A stretch of DNA of 64,000 bases from Cellulomonas timonensis. Its GTDB lineage: Bacteria > Actinomycetota > Actinomycetes > Actinomycetales > Cellulomonadaceae. Numbering within the stretch: the stretch's first letter is position 1; each line of letters opens with the position of its first letter. The DNA lies in NCBI RefSeq assembly GCF_900046455.1, contig NZ_FCOT01000008.1, positions 1-64,000 of the forward strand, read 5' to 3'. A program made the translations under genes and the position numbers. Below the pieces are notes generated by a model. The model made no database searches. It saw only the letters and a list, made by a program, of their open reading frames with translations, and was not told where the DNA came from. Shown piece after piece: positions 1-7,462 of the stretch.

Positions 1-1353
1 CTCAGCCCCACACCGACTCCCACCCCGACCACCGGCCCCGCCGGGTCGCTCACGCTCTACCCGCAGCAGGGCGGGGGGCTGGCCAGCGCGGCGGGCCCCG
101 GCGGCCAGGTGACGCTGCCCGCCGCCCAGGGGGTCGACGGAGTGTCGGCGCCGCCTGGCGCGGTGGCCTTCACCGCCACCGGCCTCACGGGCACGGCCAC
201 CGGCGGCTCCACCGCGTTCGAGCTGGCGGTGGACGCCGGGCTGTCCGTGGGCAACGGGACGCGCGCGTCGGTGTCCTACGACCTCACCGGCGACGGCACG
301 TGGGACCGCGTCGAGACGTACCGGTACTTCGCCACCGACCCCGTGCCGGGCCCGGAGTCGTACACGCAGGCTGTCGGCCTCGAGACGGCCACGGGCGCGC
401 TGGGCGACCTGGCCGGCGGCTCCGTGCGGGTCGCGGTGTGGAACTCGATCGGCTCGACGTCGAGCACCCTGGTGCTGGGCCCCGGCTCGGTGTTGCGGCT
501 GCCCTTCGCGTCGGCGGCGGCCTCGGGTGGCCCGACGGCCGCCCCGTCGCCGGGCCAGGCGCCAGTGGCGGGCTTGTCTGGCGGGAGCCCCGTGGCTCCG
601 GGACAGGTGGCGTCTCCCCGGGCCGGCAGCCCGCAGACCGCCTCCCGCGTCCCATCGAGCGGACCCCGCGCCTCAGGCTCGACGGCCGTCCGGCCGAGTG
701 GCCCATGGTCGTACGCCGGCAGGGGCTCCGCCGAGGCCTCCGACCCCTCAGAGGATGCCGAGGGCGCCGATGACGGGGACGGCACGGTGCTCGGCGCCGC
801 CCCGGCGCAGTCGGGCGCCTTGCCTTCGACACGCGGCGGGACCACGCAGGGCGCGTCGCCCTCGACGGCGGGGGATGAGCCGGCCCAGGTGATCGTCCAC
901 TCGTCGCTCGCGCTCTCCGCGGTGACCACTGCCGCCGATCGGGCCGCCACCCAGCGCCTGGCGCTGACGGAGGACGGCGCTGGCGCCGCGCAGGGCGAGG
1001 AGCCAGCCGGCGCGCTGGTCTTCGTGGCCCGCGACCTGCAGGGGACGTACCTGAGCACGAGCACCGAGTTCGACTTGTCGGCCGGGTCCCGCGTCCTCGT
1101 CGGCAACGGCACCCGTGTGTCGGTGTCGTACGACCTCACGGGCGACGGCACGTGGGACAGGGTCGAGACGTTCCGCTACGCGGCCACCGAGGAGGGCGCC
1201 GTCGAACGGCATGCGGTGGGCCTGGAGGAGGCGGCCGGCACCCTGGGCCCGCTGGACGGGGGAGCCGTGCGGATCGCGGTGTGGAACGGCCTGGGCCTGG
1301 AGCCCAGCTCGCTCGCGGGAGGCGGCGCGCTCGTTCGGATGCCGCTGCGCTGA
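1..1353 (+). CDS. C-terminal part of a secreted two-repeat protein (5' end outside window)
   Basis: The frame is open from the window edge and has no start, so the N-terminus is missing; 450 residues are visible. It opens with a Pro-Thr linker (SPTPTPTPTT), typical of secreted actinobacterial polysaccharide-active enzymes. Two copies of a roughly 110-residue, probably beta-rich domain follow, at about visible residues 53-171 and 337-450. Both share the core VSYDLTGDGTWDRVET (nucleotides about 274-324 and 1120-1170) and a 'VRVAVWN/VRIAVWN' strand near the end. A Pro/Ser/Gly/Ala-rich linker of about 165 residues separates them. There is no C-terminal sorting signal or membrane segment. I do not know the domain by name; a carbohydrate-binding or accessory module of a glycoside hydrolase is the likeliest role, but the catalytic part is not visible. 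Confidence 0.75.
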   Translation, partial: LSPTPTPTPTTGPAGSLTLYPQQGGGLASAAGPGGQVTLPAAQGVDGVSAPPGAVAFTATGLTGTATGGSTAFELAVDAGLSVGNGTRASVSYDLTGDGTWDRVETYRYFATDPVPGPESYTQAVGLETATGALGDLAGGSVRVAVWNSIGSTSSTLVLGPGSVLRLPFASAAASGGPTAAPSPGQAPVAGLSGGSPVAPGQVASPRAGSPQTASRVPSSGPRASGSTAVRPSGPWSYAGRGSAEASDPSEDAEGADDGDGTVLGAAPAQSGALPSTRGGTTQGASPSTAGDEPAQVIVHSSLALSAVTTAADRAATQRLALTEDGAGAAQGEEPAGALVFVARDLQGTYLSTSTEFDLSAGSRVLVGNGTRVSVSYDLTGDGTWDRVETFRYAATEEGAVERHAVGLEEAAGTLGPLDGGAVRIAVWNGLGLEPSSLAGGGALVRMPLR

Positions 1354-1380
1354 GCCCTGGTGGGCCGGTGCCGCGCGCGA

Positions 1381-1466
1381 TGGTGCGGGAGACGGGACTC
1401 GAACCCGCACGCCCTCTCAGGCACCAGGACCTAAACCTGGCGTGGCTACCGTTTCACCACTCCCGC
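1381..1466 (-). tRNA. tRNA-Leu (anticodon UAG)
   Basis: The reverse strand folds as a class II tRNA. The acceptor stem GCGGGAG pairs with CTCCCGC. The anticodon loop TTTAGGT gives UAG, which reads CUA leucine codons. A long variable arm precedes the T arm GGGTTCGAGTCCC. The 3' CCA is encoded (plus-strand TGG at 1381-1383). The 86-nt length fits leucine tRNAs. Confidence 0.95.
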
Positions 1467-1524
1467 GCCGGCGACTATGCCACACCGCGCGCCTGCTCGG
1501 CGCGCGGTGCGGCGACAGCCGACG

Positions 1525-1992
1525 TCAGGCGATCCCGAGGTCCCGGCGCAGCTTCGCCACGTGCCCGGTGGCCTTGACGTTGTACTGCGCGAGCTCGACG
1601 CGGCCCTCGGGGTCCACGACCACCGTCGAGCGGATCACGCCGGTCACGGTCTTGCCGTAGAGCGACTTCTCGCCGTAGGCGCCCCACGCCTCGAGCACCG
1701 AGCGCTCGGGGTCGGAGGCCAGCGGGAACGTCAACGCGTCCTGCTCGGCGAACTTCGCGAGCTTGTCCACCGGGTCGGGGGAGACGCCCACGACGGCGTA
1801 CCCGGCGCCCTGCAACGACGCGAGCGAGTCGCGGAAGTCGCAGGCCTGCTTGGTGCAGCCCGGGGTCATCGCCGCCGGGTAGAAGTACACGACCACATGC
1901 TGGCCGCGCAGGTCGGAGAGCGTCACGGAGCCGCCGTCGGCGGTGGGCAGGGTGAAGTCGGGCGCGAGGTCTCCGACGGTGAGGCGGGGCAT
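1525..1992 (-). CDS. bcp: Thioredoxin-dependent peroxiredoxin, BCP/PrxQ type
   Basis: A 155-residue atypical 2-Cys peroxiredoxin that reduces hydrogen and organic peroxides in the cytoplasm with thioredoxin-type electron donors. The motif YFYPAAMTPGCTKQACDFRD holds the peroxidatic Cys46 and the resolving Cys51 five residues later, the PrxQ spacing. The N-terminal GDLAPDFTLP is the family hallmark. I chose the ATG at 1992 because MPRLTVGDLAPDF matches family N-termini; the frame stays open upstream but reads as low-complexity Arg/Pro sequence. A divergent GroES-like gene starts 100 bp away, so the two may share a control region. Confidence 0.93.
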   Translation of the reverse strand: MPRLTVGDLAPDFTLPTADGGSVTLSDLRGQHVVVYFYPAAMTPGCTKQACDFRDSLASLQGAGYAVVGVSPDPVDKLAKFAEQDALTFPLASDPERSVLEAWGAYGEKSLYGKTVTGVIRSTVVVDPEGRVELAQYNVKATGHVAKLRRDLGIA

Positions 1993-2092
1993 GGGTCTCC
2001 AGGGGTGTGGGCGCGTCGGTCGGCGTGGGCGCGCAGGCCGACGAGGGGGCGAAGGGCTGGTCGCCAGCCTACGTCGGGGTAGCGTCTGGACT

Positions 2093-2446
2093 GTGAGTGA
2101 TTCCCGTCCCACGGCCCCCGGCGCCCGGCCGTCCACGCTGCCCATCCGGATGCTCAACGACCGGCTGCTCGTCGAGCTCGACGTCGACGCCGCGGAGCGC
2201 CGTTCGAACGGCGGGATCGTGATCCCCGCCACCGCGATGGTCGGCAAGCGCCTCACCTGGGGGCGGGTCGTCGCCGCCGGCCAGCAGGTGCGCCAGGTGG
2301 AGGTGGGGGACCGCGTCCTGTTCGACCCGGACGAGCGCGCGGAGGTCGAGCTCGAGGCCACGACCTACCTGCTGCTCCGGGAGAAGGACGTGCACGCCGT
2401 CGCCCAGCCCCGCCCCGGCGCGGCGGGAACCGGGCTCTACCTCTAG
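2093..2446 (+). CDS. GroES-like co-chaperone family protein
   Basis: 117 residues. The body matches the Cpn10 fold: MLNDRLLVELD near residue 20, a mobile-loop-like stretch (SNGGIVIPATAM), then GRVVAAGQQVRQVEVGDRVLFDP and the C-terminal YLLLREKDVHAV. No groEL is adjacent, and the protein is longer and more divergent than the main GroES, so it is probably a paralogue rather than the principal co-chaperonin. I used the GTG at 2093 (MSDSRPTAPGARP) because it is the first start after the region shared with divergent bcp; a start at the internal Met (MLNDR) is possible. The specific client is unknown. Confidence 0.8.
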   Translation: MSDSRPTAPGARPSTLPIRMLNDRLLVELDVDAAERRSNGGIVIPATAMVGKRLTWGRVVAAGQQVRQVEVGDRVLFDPDERAEVELEATTYLLLREKDVHAVAQPRPGAAGTGLYL

Positions 2447-2569
2447 GCCATGTGGGGACGGCGCCGCGTCACGGCCCGTCCAACGTTCGGTCAGCCGTCG
2501 TCCAGGGGTTGCACAGCGGCCCCCCCGATGGTCCGATGTGCCTCGACATCCACGTGACCAGGAGGCCTC

Positions 2570-2833
2570 ATGACGGAGCACAGCGAGCGCGCCATGGGCG
2601 CGGCTCCCGGCGAGGCGCTCTCCGATGTCCTGGGGGCCCCGAGCCCTGTCGACCCCGCGGCGCCCGCCGCCGGCGCGCCCGCCGCGGTGATGGACCTCCT
2701 GGCCGAGCACGTGCCCCTCGCGCTGCTCGCCGACCTCGCGGCAGTGGACGGCCCGGTCTCGCAGGCGATCCTCGAGTCGGAGGGCCTGCCCGCCGACGAG
2801 TGGTGGGTCGACCCCAGCACCGGCTCCGCCTGA
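2570..2833 (+). CDS. Small acidic hypothetical protein
   Basis: 87 residues, rich in Ala, Pro, Glu and Asp, with no signal peptide or membrane segment. A clear Shine-Dalgarno sequence (AGGAGG, six bases before the ATG) supports it as a real gene. The C-terminal half (LLAEHVPLALLADLAAV and EGLPADEWWVDPSTGSA) looks like a short helical fold with a conserved-looking Trp pair. I do not recognise the family. It lies between the GroES-like gene and the tRNA-Lys pair, which gives no functional clue. Confidence 0.65.
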   Translation: MTEHSERAMGAAPGEALSDVLGAPSPVDPAAPAAGAPAAVMDLLAEHVPLALLADLAAVDGPVSQAILESEGLPADEWWVDPSTGSA

Positions 2834-2872
2834 GCCACCCGCCCGAGGCCGGAAGTGGCCTCCAGCAGCCGG

Positions 2873-2903
2873 TTCGCACGTCGAGCCGAGCCGGTGGTAA
2901 CGT
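2873..2903 (+). promoter_or_regulatory. Promoter of first tRNA-Lys copy
   Basis: A -35-like TTCGCA (2873-2878) and a -10-like TAACGT (2898-2903) are separated by 19 bp, ending 10 bp before the tRNA. The same elements at the same spacing precede the second tRNA-Lys copy. Confidence 0.55.
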
Positions 2904-2913
2904 TTCGCCCCGC

Positions 2914-2989
<76 letters not shown>

Positions 2990-2995
2990 GAGGTT

Positions 2996-3027
2996 GGCCC
3001 CGGACAGCGGAGACGCGGTCAGGGGCC
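2996..3027 (+). terminator. Hairpin after tRNA-Lys copy 1
   Basis: GGCCCC (2996-3001) pairs with GGGGCC (3022-3027) and is followed by TTCGTCGT. Short stem and weak T tract; its position directly after the tRNA supports a terminator role. Confidence 0.4.
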
Positions 3028-3104
3028 TTCGTCGTGGGAGGTTCCCCGCACGCGCCACCATGCGCGGGCAGGCCCGCCCTGTCATGTGCGTCACGTTCGG
3101 CTGG

Positions 3105-3135
3105 TTCGCAGGGCCCGGTCAGCCGATGGTAATGT
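3105..3135 (+). promoter_or_regulatory. Promoter of second tRNA-Lys copy
   Basis: TTCGCA (3105-3110) and TAATGT (3130-3135) with a 19-bp spacer, matching the promoter of copy 1. Repetition of both boxes and the spacing is the main evidence. Confidence 0.55.
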
Positions 3136-3145
3136 TTGGCCTCGC

Positions 3146-3218
<73 letters not shown>

Positions 3219-3226
3219 CTACCCGG

Positions 3227-3266
3227 AAAGCCCCCTCATCTGCGGACACGCAGGCGAGGGGGCTTT
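3227..3266 (+). terminator. Rho-independent terminator of tRNA-Lys copy 2
   Basis: AAAGCCCCCTC (3227-3237) pairs perfectly over 11 bp with GAGGGGGCTTT (3256-3266), followed by GTCGTC. It sits nine bases after the tRNA. Confidence 0.75.
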
Positions 3267-3368
3267 GTCGTCGGCGCATGCGGCGCCCCCCGGCGCTGGC
3301 CTCTCCGGCTGCCAGATCGGCCACCTGGCACCACGATGGTGGAGATGCCGAAGGGGACAGGAGCTCAG

Positions 3369-4862
3369 ATGAACGCGGGGCAGCAGGTGCTCGAGTACGA
3401 CGTCGTCGTCGTGGGAGCCGGTGCGGTGGGGGAGAACGCCGCGGAGCGGGCTGGGCGCGCAGGCCTGAGCGTCGCGATCGTCGAGGACGAGCTGGTGGGC
3501 GGGGAGTGCTCCTACTGGGCCTGCATGCCCTCCAAGGCGCTGCTGCGCCCCGGCGCGGTGCTGGCCGCCGCCCGGGCGGTGCCGGGCGCCTCGGAGGCCG
3601 TCACGGGCGGTCTCGACGTCGCCGCCGTCCTGGCCCGCCGCGACAAGTTCACGTCCGACTGGGATGACGCGGGCCAGGTGAGGTGGCTGGAGAAGGCCGG
3701 CATCGCGCTGGTGCGCGGGCGCGTGCGCTTCACCGGCCCGCGCGAGCTGGTGCTCGTGCCCGATCCGGCGTCGCCCGAGGCCGAGCCCGTGGGGACCGTG
3801 CTGCGCGCGCGCCGGGCCGTCGTGGTCGCCACCGGCAGCGACCCATTGATCCCGCCCGTGCCGGGCCTCGTCGAGTCCGAGCCGTGGACCAGCCGCGAGG
3901 CCACGTCCGCGGAGGTCGTGCCCGGCTCGCTGGCCATCATCGGCGGCGGCGTCGTCGCCTGCGAGCTGGCGGTCGCGTACACCGACCTCGGCGCCGCCGT
4001 CACGGTGCTCGTGCGGGGCGACCGGTTGCTGGACCGCCTGGAGCCGTTCGCGGCGCAGGAGGTCGAGGAGTCGCTCGTGGAGCTCGGCGTCGACGTCCGG
4101 TTCGGGGTGGAGGCGACCAGGGCAGCGCGTGAGGATGGCCGCACCTCCCTGGACCTGTCCACCGGCGGGACCCCCGTGGCCCACCAGGTGCTGGTCGCCA
4201 CTGGGCGGCGCCCGCGCACGTCCGACCTCGGCCTCGACGTGCTCGGGCTCGAGCCGGGGGCCGCGCTCACGGTCGACGACGCGATGGAGGTCGTCGGCGC
4301 CGAGGGCGGTTGGCTGTTCGCCGCGGGCGACGTCACGGGCCGCACCGCCACCACTCATCAGGGGAAGTACGACGCACGGGTGGCCGGCGATGTCGTGGCC
4401 GCCCGGTTCTCGCAGGCAGCGGGCTCCCCAGAGGCCGTCGCGGGAGCCGCGGAGGCGGAGCGCGCTGCCGGCCCGTGGACCCGCTACCGGGCCACGGCCG
4501 ATCATGCGGCGGTGCCACAGGCCGCGTTCACCCGGCCCGAGGTGTCTACTGTCGGGCTGACCGAGCAGGCGGCCCGGGACGCAGGGCTGACGGTCCGCGT
4601 CCTGCGCCACGCCATCGGCTCTGTCTCGGGCGCCAGCGTGGCGGCGGACGGATACCGGGGCACCGCGCAGTTCGTCCTGGACGACGCGCGCGGCGTGGTG
4701 GTCGGCGCCACATTCACGGGGCCGGATGCCGCGGAGCTGCTGCACGCGGCGACGATCGCAGTGGTGGCCGAGGCGCCGCTCGACCGGTTGTGGCACGCGG
4801 TGCCGGCCTACCCGACGGTCAGCGAGGTGTGGCTGCGGCTGCTGGAGGCCGCCGGGCTGTGA
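3369..4862 (+). CDS. FAD-dependent pyridine nucleotide-disulfide oxidoreductase
   Basis: 497 residues. A flavoprotein of the dihydrolipoamide dehydrogenase / mercuric reductase superfamily. The FAD site GAGAVG is at residues 16-21. The redox pair Cys47/Cys52 lies in GGECSYWACMPSK. A second Rossmann fold (IIGGGVVACELA) binds NAD(P)H, and FAAGDVTG is the second FAD contact. The dimerisation domain ends YPTVSEVWLRLLEA: where lipoamide dehydrogenase has the catalytic His of HPTxxE, this protein has Tyr, as mercuric reductases do. The substrate is therefore unclear and true lipoamide dehydrogenase is unlikely. I chose the ATG at 3369, which has GGAG eight bases upstream, over an in-frame ATG at 3336. 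Confidence 0.88.
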   Translation: MNAGQQVLEYDVVVVGAGAVGENAAERAGRAGLSVAIVEDELVGGECSYWACMPSKALLRPGAVLAAARAVPGASEAVTGGLDVAAVLARRDKFTSDWDDAGQVRWLEKAGIALVRGRVRFTGPRELVLVPDPASPEAEPVGTVLRARRAVVVATGSDPLIPPVPGLVESEPWTSREATSAEVVPGSLAIIGGGVVACELAVAYTDLGAAVTVLVRGDRLLDRLEPFAAQEVEESLVELGVDVRFGVEATRAAREDGRTSLDLSTGGTPVAHQVLVATGRRPRTSDLGLDVLGLEPGAALTVDDAMEVVGAEGGWLFAAGDVTGRTATTHQGKYDARVAGDVVAARFSQAAGSPEAVAGAAEAERAAGPWTRYRATADHAAVPQAAFTRPEVSTVGLTEQAARDAGLTVRVLRHAIGSVSGASVAADGYRGTAQFVLDDARGVVVGATFTGPDAAELLHAATIAVVAEAPLDRLWHAVPAYPTVSEVWLRLLEAAGL

Positions 4863-4881
4863 GCCCGGCGGCCTCCAGCAG
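4839..4881. terminator. 20-bp perfect inverted repeat over the stop codon
   Basis: CTGCTGGAGGCCGCCGGGCT (4839-4858) is followed by a 3-nt loop and its perfect complement (4862-4881). The 5' arm encodes the last residues LLEAAGL and the stop codon lies across the loop. It separates two convergent genes and can work in both directions. Confidence 0.7.
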
Positions 4882-4898
4882 TTCGCCGGCGGGGCCGG

Positions 4899-5894
4899 TC
4901 AGCTCGCCAGCGAGCCGTCGCTCGACAGCACCAGGCCGATGGACGCCTTGCCCTGGCGGACGGCGTCGCCGATCAGGCCGAAGTCGTAGGACTGGAACTC
5001 GGCGATGTCGAGCCCGTACACCTCCTCCAGGCCCGGCTGGCAGAACGGGCGCTCCGGGCACTCGGGCGGGCCGGCCAGGATCAGCCCGCCGCAGGTGTCG
5101 GCGAGCTCGCTGAGCGTGGACACGTCGTGCTCGTCGGCGAACTCCTGCGTGACGGCGAACGCGTTCTGGTCCTGCGCGTCGGACACCGCCCCGAACGTGA
5201 TCCCTGAGTCGTCGCCCAGGGTGGTCAGCGCCTCCACCGTGGCCGTCGGGTCGGCGCTCGCGACCGGCGCGGCGTCCGGGCCGTTGACCTTCGTGTTGAG
5301 GAATTCGGCGAGCGTCGCGGCGTACTCGGGCGTGAGCGTGATCTCCCCGGACTGCAGCGCGGGCAGGTACGTCTCGCGGTTGCCGATGGTCTGCACCTGG
5401 ACGGTGTACCCGGCGGAGCGGAGCACCTCGGCGTACAGCTCGGCGAGCGTCGAGCTCTCCGAGAAGTTCGCGGCCCCGATGGTCACCTGCTTGCCGGCGC
5501 CCACGCTGGAGTCGTCGGCGGCGAGCCCCTCATCCGCGACGTAGGCCTTCGCGGCCTCGCTGGCCGTCTCGCGGTCGATGTCCACTGCCTTGTTGAGCGC
5601 GATGAGCTTGTCGGTGTCGAGCGACTCGGACACCGAGTCCAGCAGCGGGATGAGGGCGGGGTCGGCGGCGGCGGCCTGCGCGTTCACCGCGGGGATGACG
5701 TTGTCCGCGTTCTGCAGCCCCTGGTCGTCCTCCAGCACCACGAGCTGGTCGCCGGCGACGGGATCACAGGTCGCCAGGTCGGAGGAGCCTGAGGTCGCGG
5801 CGCTCTCGCCCCCGCCGGAGCCGGGCGACCCGCAGGCTGCGAGCAGGAGGACCCCCGCTGCTGCGAGGGCCACGGAGGTCCGGGTTGTGCGCAT
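4899..5894 (-). CDS. Osmoprotectant (glycine betaine/choline-type) ABC transporter substrate-binding lipoprotein, permuted domain order
   Basis: 331 residues. A lipoprotein signal peptide ends in LLLAAC, with lipidation at Cys21. It should capture a quaternary-ammonium osmolyte outside the membrane for the two downstream permeases. The OpuAC-family blocks appear in swapped order. The block usually at the C-terminus (LVVLEDDQGLQNADNVIPAVN, then the LDTDKLIALNKAVDID region) lies at residues 50-124. The block usually at the N-terminus (VTIGAANFSESSTLAELYAEV) starts at residue 137. The protein ends GKASIGLVLSSDGSLAS, which in a standard protein would lead straight into the LVVLEDD block. I used the ATG at 5894; longer frames upstream run into the permease region. 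The ligand is inferred from family only. Confidence 0.87.
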   Translation of the reverse strand: MRTTRTSVALAAAGVLLLAACGSPGSGGGESAATSGSSDLATCDPVAGDQLVVLEDDQGLQNADNVIPAVNAQAAAADPALIPLLDSVSESLDTDKLIALNKAVDIDRETASEAAKAYVADEGLAADDSSVGAGKQVTIGAANFSESSTLAELYAEVLRSAGYTVQVQTIGNRETYLPALQSGEITLTPEYAATLAEFLNTKVNGPDAAPVASADPTATVEALTTLGDDSGITFGAVSDAQDQNAFAVTQEFADEHDVSTLSELADTCGGLILAGPPECPERPFCQPGLEEVYGLDIAEFQSYDFGLIGDAVRQGKASIGLVLSSDGSLAS

Positions 5895-5995
5895 GAGAGA
5901 GCTCCCTGGTCGGCGGGTGACGTCGTGAGCCATTCGACAGTCCCACCACGCCGATGGCAACCGGAGCAGGCGGGAACCCGCAGCCCAGGCGGCTG

Positions 5996-6700
5996 CTAGG
6001 GGAGGTCGGACGCGGGGACGGCGCGGGCCCGGCGCCGTGGCGGGCGCATCGGCGTCGGCGTGAGCGCGTGCTGCGCCCAGGCCAGCCCCGCCTCGACCAG
6101 CAGGCACAGCGCGGCGACGAGCACCGCGCCGGCCACCACCTGCCCGTACCGCTGCACCGCCAGGCCCGAGACGATGATGGTGCCCAGGCTCTGCCCCCCG
6201 ACCAGCGCCGCCAACGGCACGGTGGCCACCACCTGCACCGACGCGGTCCGCAGGCCGGCCCCGATGAGCGGGAGCGCCAGCGGCAGCTCCACCGAGAACA
6301 GCGAGCGCTGGCCCGACATGCCGACGCCCCGCGCGGCGTCCCGCACGTCGGCGTCGACGTCCCGCATCCCCACATACGCGTTGGTGAGGATGGGCGGCAC
6401 CGCGAAGATCGCCACCGCGAGGGTCGTCGCCGGGGCGCCGAATAGCCCGGTGGAGGCGAAGATCGTCAGCAGCGCGAACGTCGGCAGCGCGCGCGAAGTG
6501 TTCGCGAGCACCACCGTCAGGGCGCCGCCCCGGCGACGGTGGCCCAGCCACACGCCCACCGGCAGCGCCACGACCATCGCCAGCAGCACGGCCAGCGCCG
6601 AGATCGTCACGTGCTCGCGGGTGAGCGCGAGCACGCCCTGCGGCCCGGTCCAGTTGAGCGGGTCGTTGAGCCACCTGAAGGCTTCCTCGATCACGTCCAT
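5996..6700 (-). CDS. Osmoprotectant ABC transporter permease (ProW/OpuAB-like), second
   Basis: 234 residues, an inner-membrane permease of the betaine/carnitine/choline class. After an N-terminal amphipathic stretch come five or six hydrophobic segments, for example ISALAVLLAMVVALPVGVWL and ATTLAVAIFAVPPILTNAYVG. The EAA loop is VRDAARGVGMSGQRSLFSVELPLALPLI, which docks the ATPase. The start ATG at 6700 lies 10 bp after the stop of the other permease, so the two are cotranscribed. The C-terminal tail is basic and Pro-rich. The binding protein follows about 100 bp downstream. Confidence 0.9.
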   Translation of the reverse strand: MDVIEEAFRWLNDPLNWTGPQGVLALTREHVTISALAVLLAMVVALPVGVWLGHRRRGGALTVVLANTSRALPTFALLTIFASTGLFGAPATTLAVAIFAVPPILTNAYVGMRDVDADVRDAARGVGMSGQRSLFSVELPLALPLIGAGLRTASVQVVATVPLAALVGGQSLGTIIVSGLAVQRYGQVVAGAVLVAALCLLVEAGLAWAQHALTPTPMRPPRRRARAVPASDLP

Positions 6701-6710
6701 GGCGCGCCCC

Positions 6711-7394
6711 TCACGCGTTCCTCGTGGCGCGTGCCCACGGGGTCAGCGCCTTGCCGATCAGGAACAGCGCGAGGTCGAAGGCCAGCGCGAGCAGCAGGCA
6801 CAGGATCGTCGCGGTCATGATCTCGGCGTGGTATCGGCTGCGGAAGCCCCGGAACATGAGCTGCCCGAGGCCTCCGTACCCGACCACGACGCCGACGGTG
6901 ACGAGCGCCACAGTGGTCACCGTCGCGAGCCGCACTCCCGCGACGATCGATGGCAGGGCGTTCGGCAGCTCCACGGTGAGCAGCATGCGCGCGCGCCCGT
7001 ACCCGAGCCCGCGCGCCGCGTCCCGCACATCCTCGTCGACCCCTTGCAGGCCGACCAGGATGTTGCGCACCAGCACCAGCAGGGCGTAGGTCACCAATCC
7101 GATGAGCACGGTGGTGCGCCCGATGCCGGTGTAGGGCGCGAGCAGGCCGAACAGCGCCAGCGACGGGATCGTGTAGAGCACGCCCGTCGTGCCCACCAGC
7201 GGCCCGGCCAGGCGTGGGCGCAGATGCGCCGCGGCGGCCAGCGGCAGCGCGATCACGAGGGCGATCGCCACCGCTTGCAGCGTCAGGCTGGAGTGCTGCT
7301 CGAGCGCGCTCGTCAGGTCGCCCCAGTTCCGCTGGACGTAGTCCCAGGAGAACCAGGGGTTCGCCGGAGGGTCCGTCGACGTGTGGGGCTGCAC
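6711..7394 (-). CDS. Osmoprotectant ABC transporter permease (ProW/OpuAB-like), first
   Basis: 227 residues, paralogous to the next gene downstream. Hydrophobic segments include LTLQAVAIALVIALPLAAAA and ATVTTVALVTVGVVVGYGGLG. The EAA loop is VRDAARGLGYGRARMLLTVELPNALPSI. Two distinct permeases with one binding protein suggest a heterodimeric channel. It is the first gene of the minus-strand unit; the ATPase gene diverges from it across a 68-bp gap (7395-7462) that must hold both promoters. Confidence 0.9.
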   Translation of the reverse strand: MQPHTSTDPPANPWFSWDYVQRNWGDLTSALEQHSSLTLQAVAIALVIALPLAAAAHLRPRLAGPLVGTTGVLYTIPSLALFGLLAPYTGIGRTTVLIGLVTYALLVLVRNILVGLQGVDEDVRDAARGLGYGRARMLLTVELPNALPSIVAGVRLATVTTVALVTVGVVVGYGGLGQLMFRGFRSRYHAEIMTATILCLLLALAFDLALFLIGKALTPWARATRNA

Positions 7395-7462
7395 GTCAGC
7401 GAACGTACCCGCCGACGCCCACGCACGCGACGCCGCGCGGATGAACGGGTAGCGTCCGGCAG

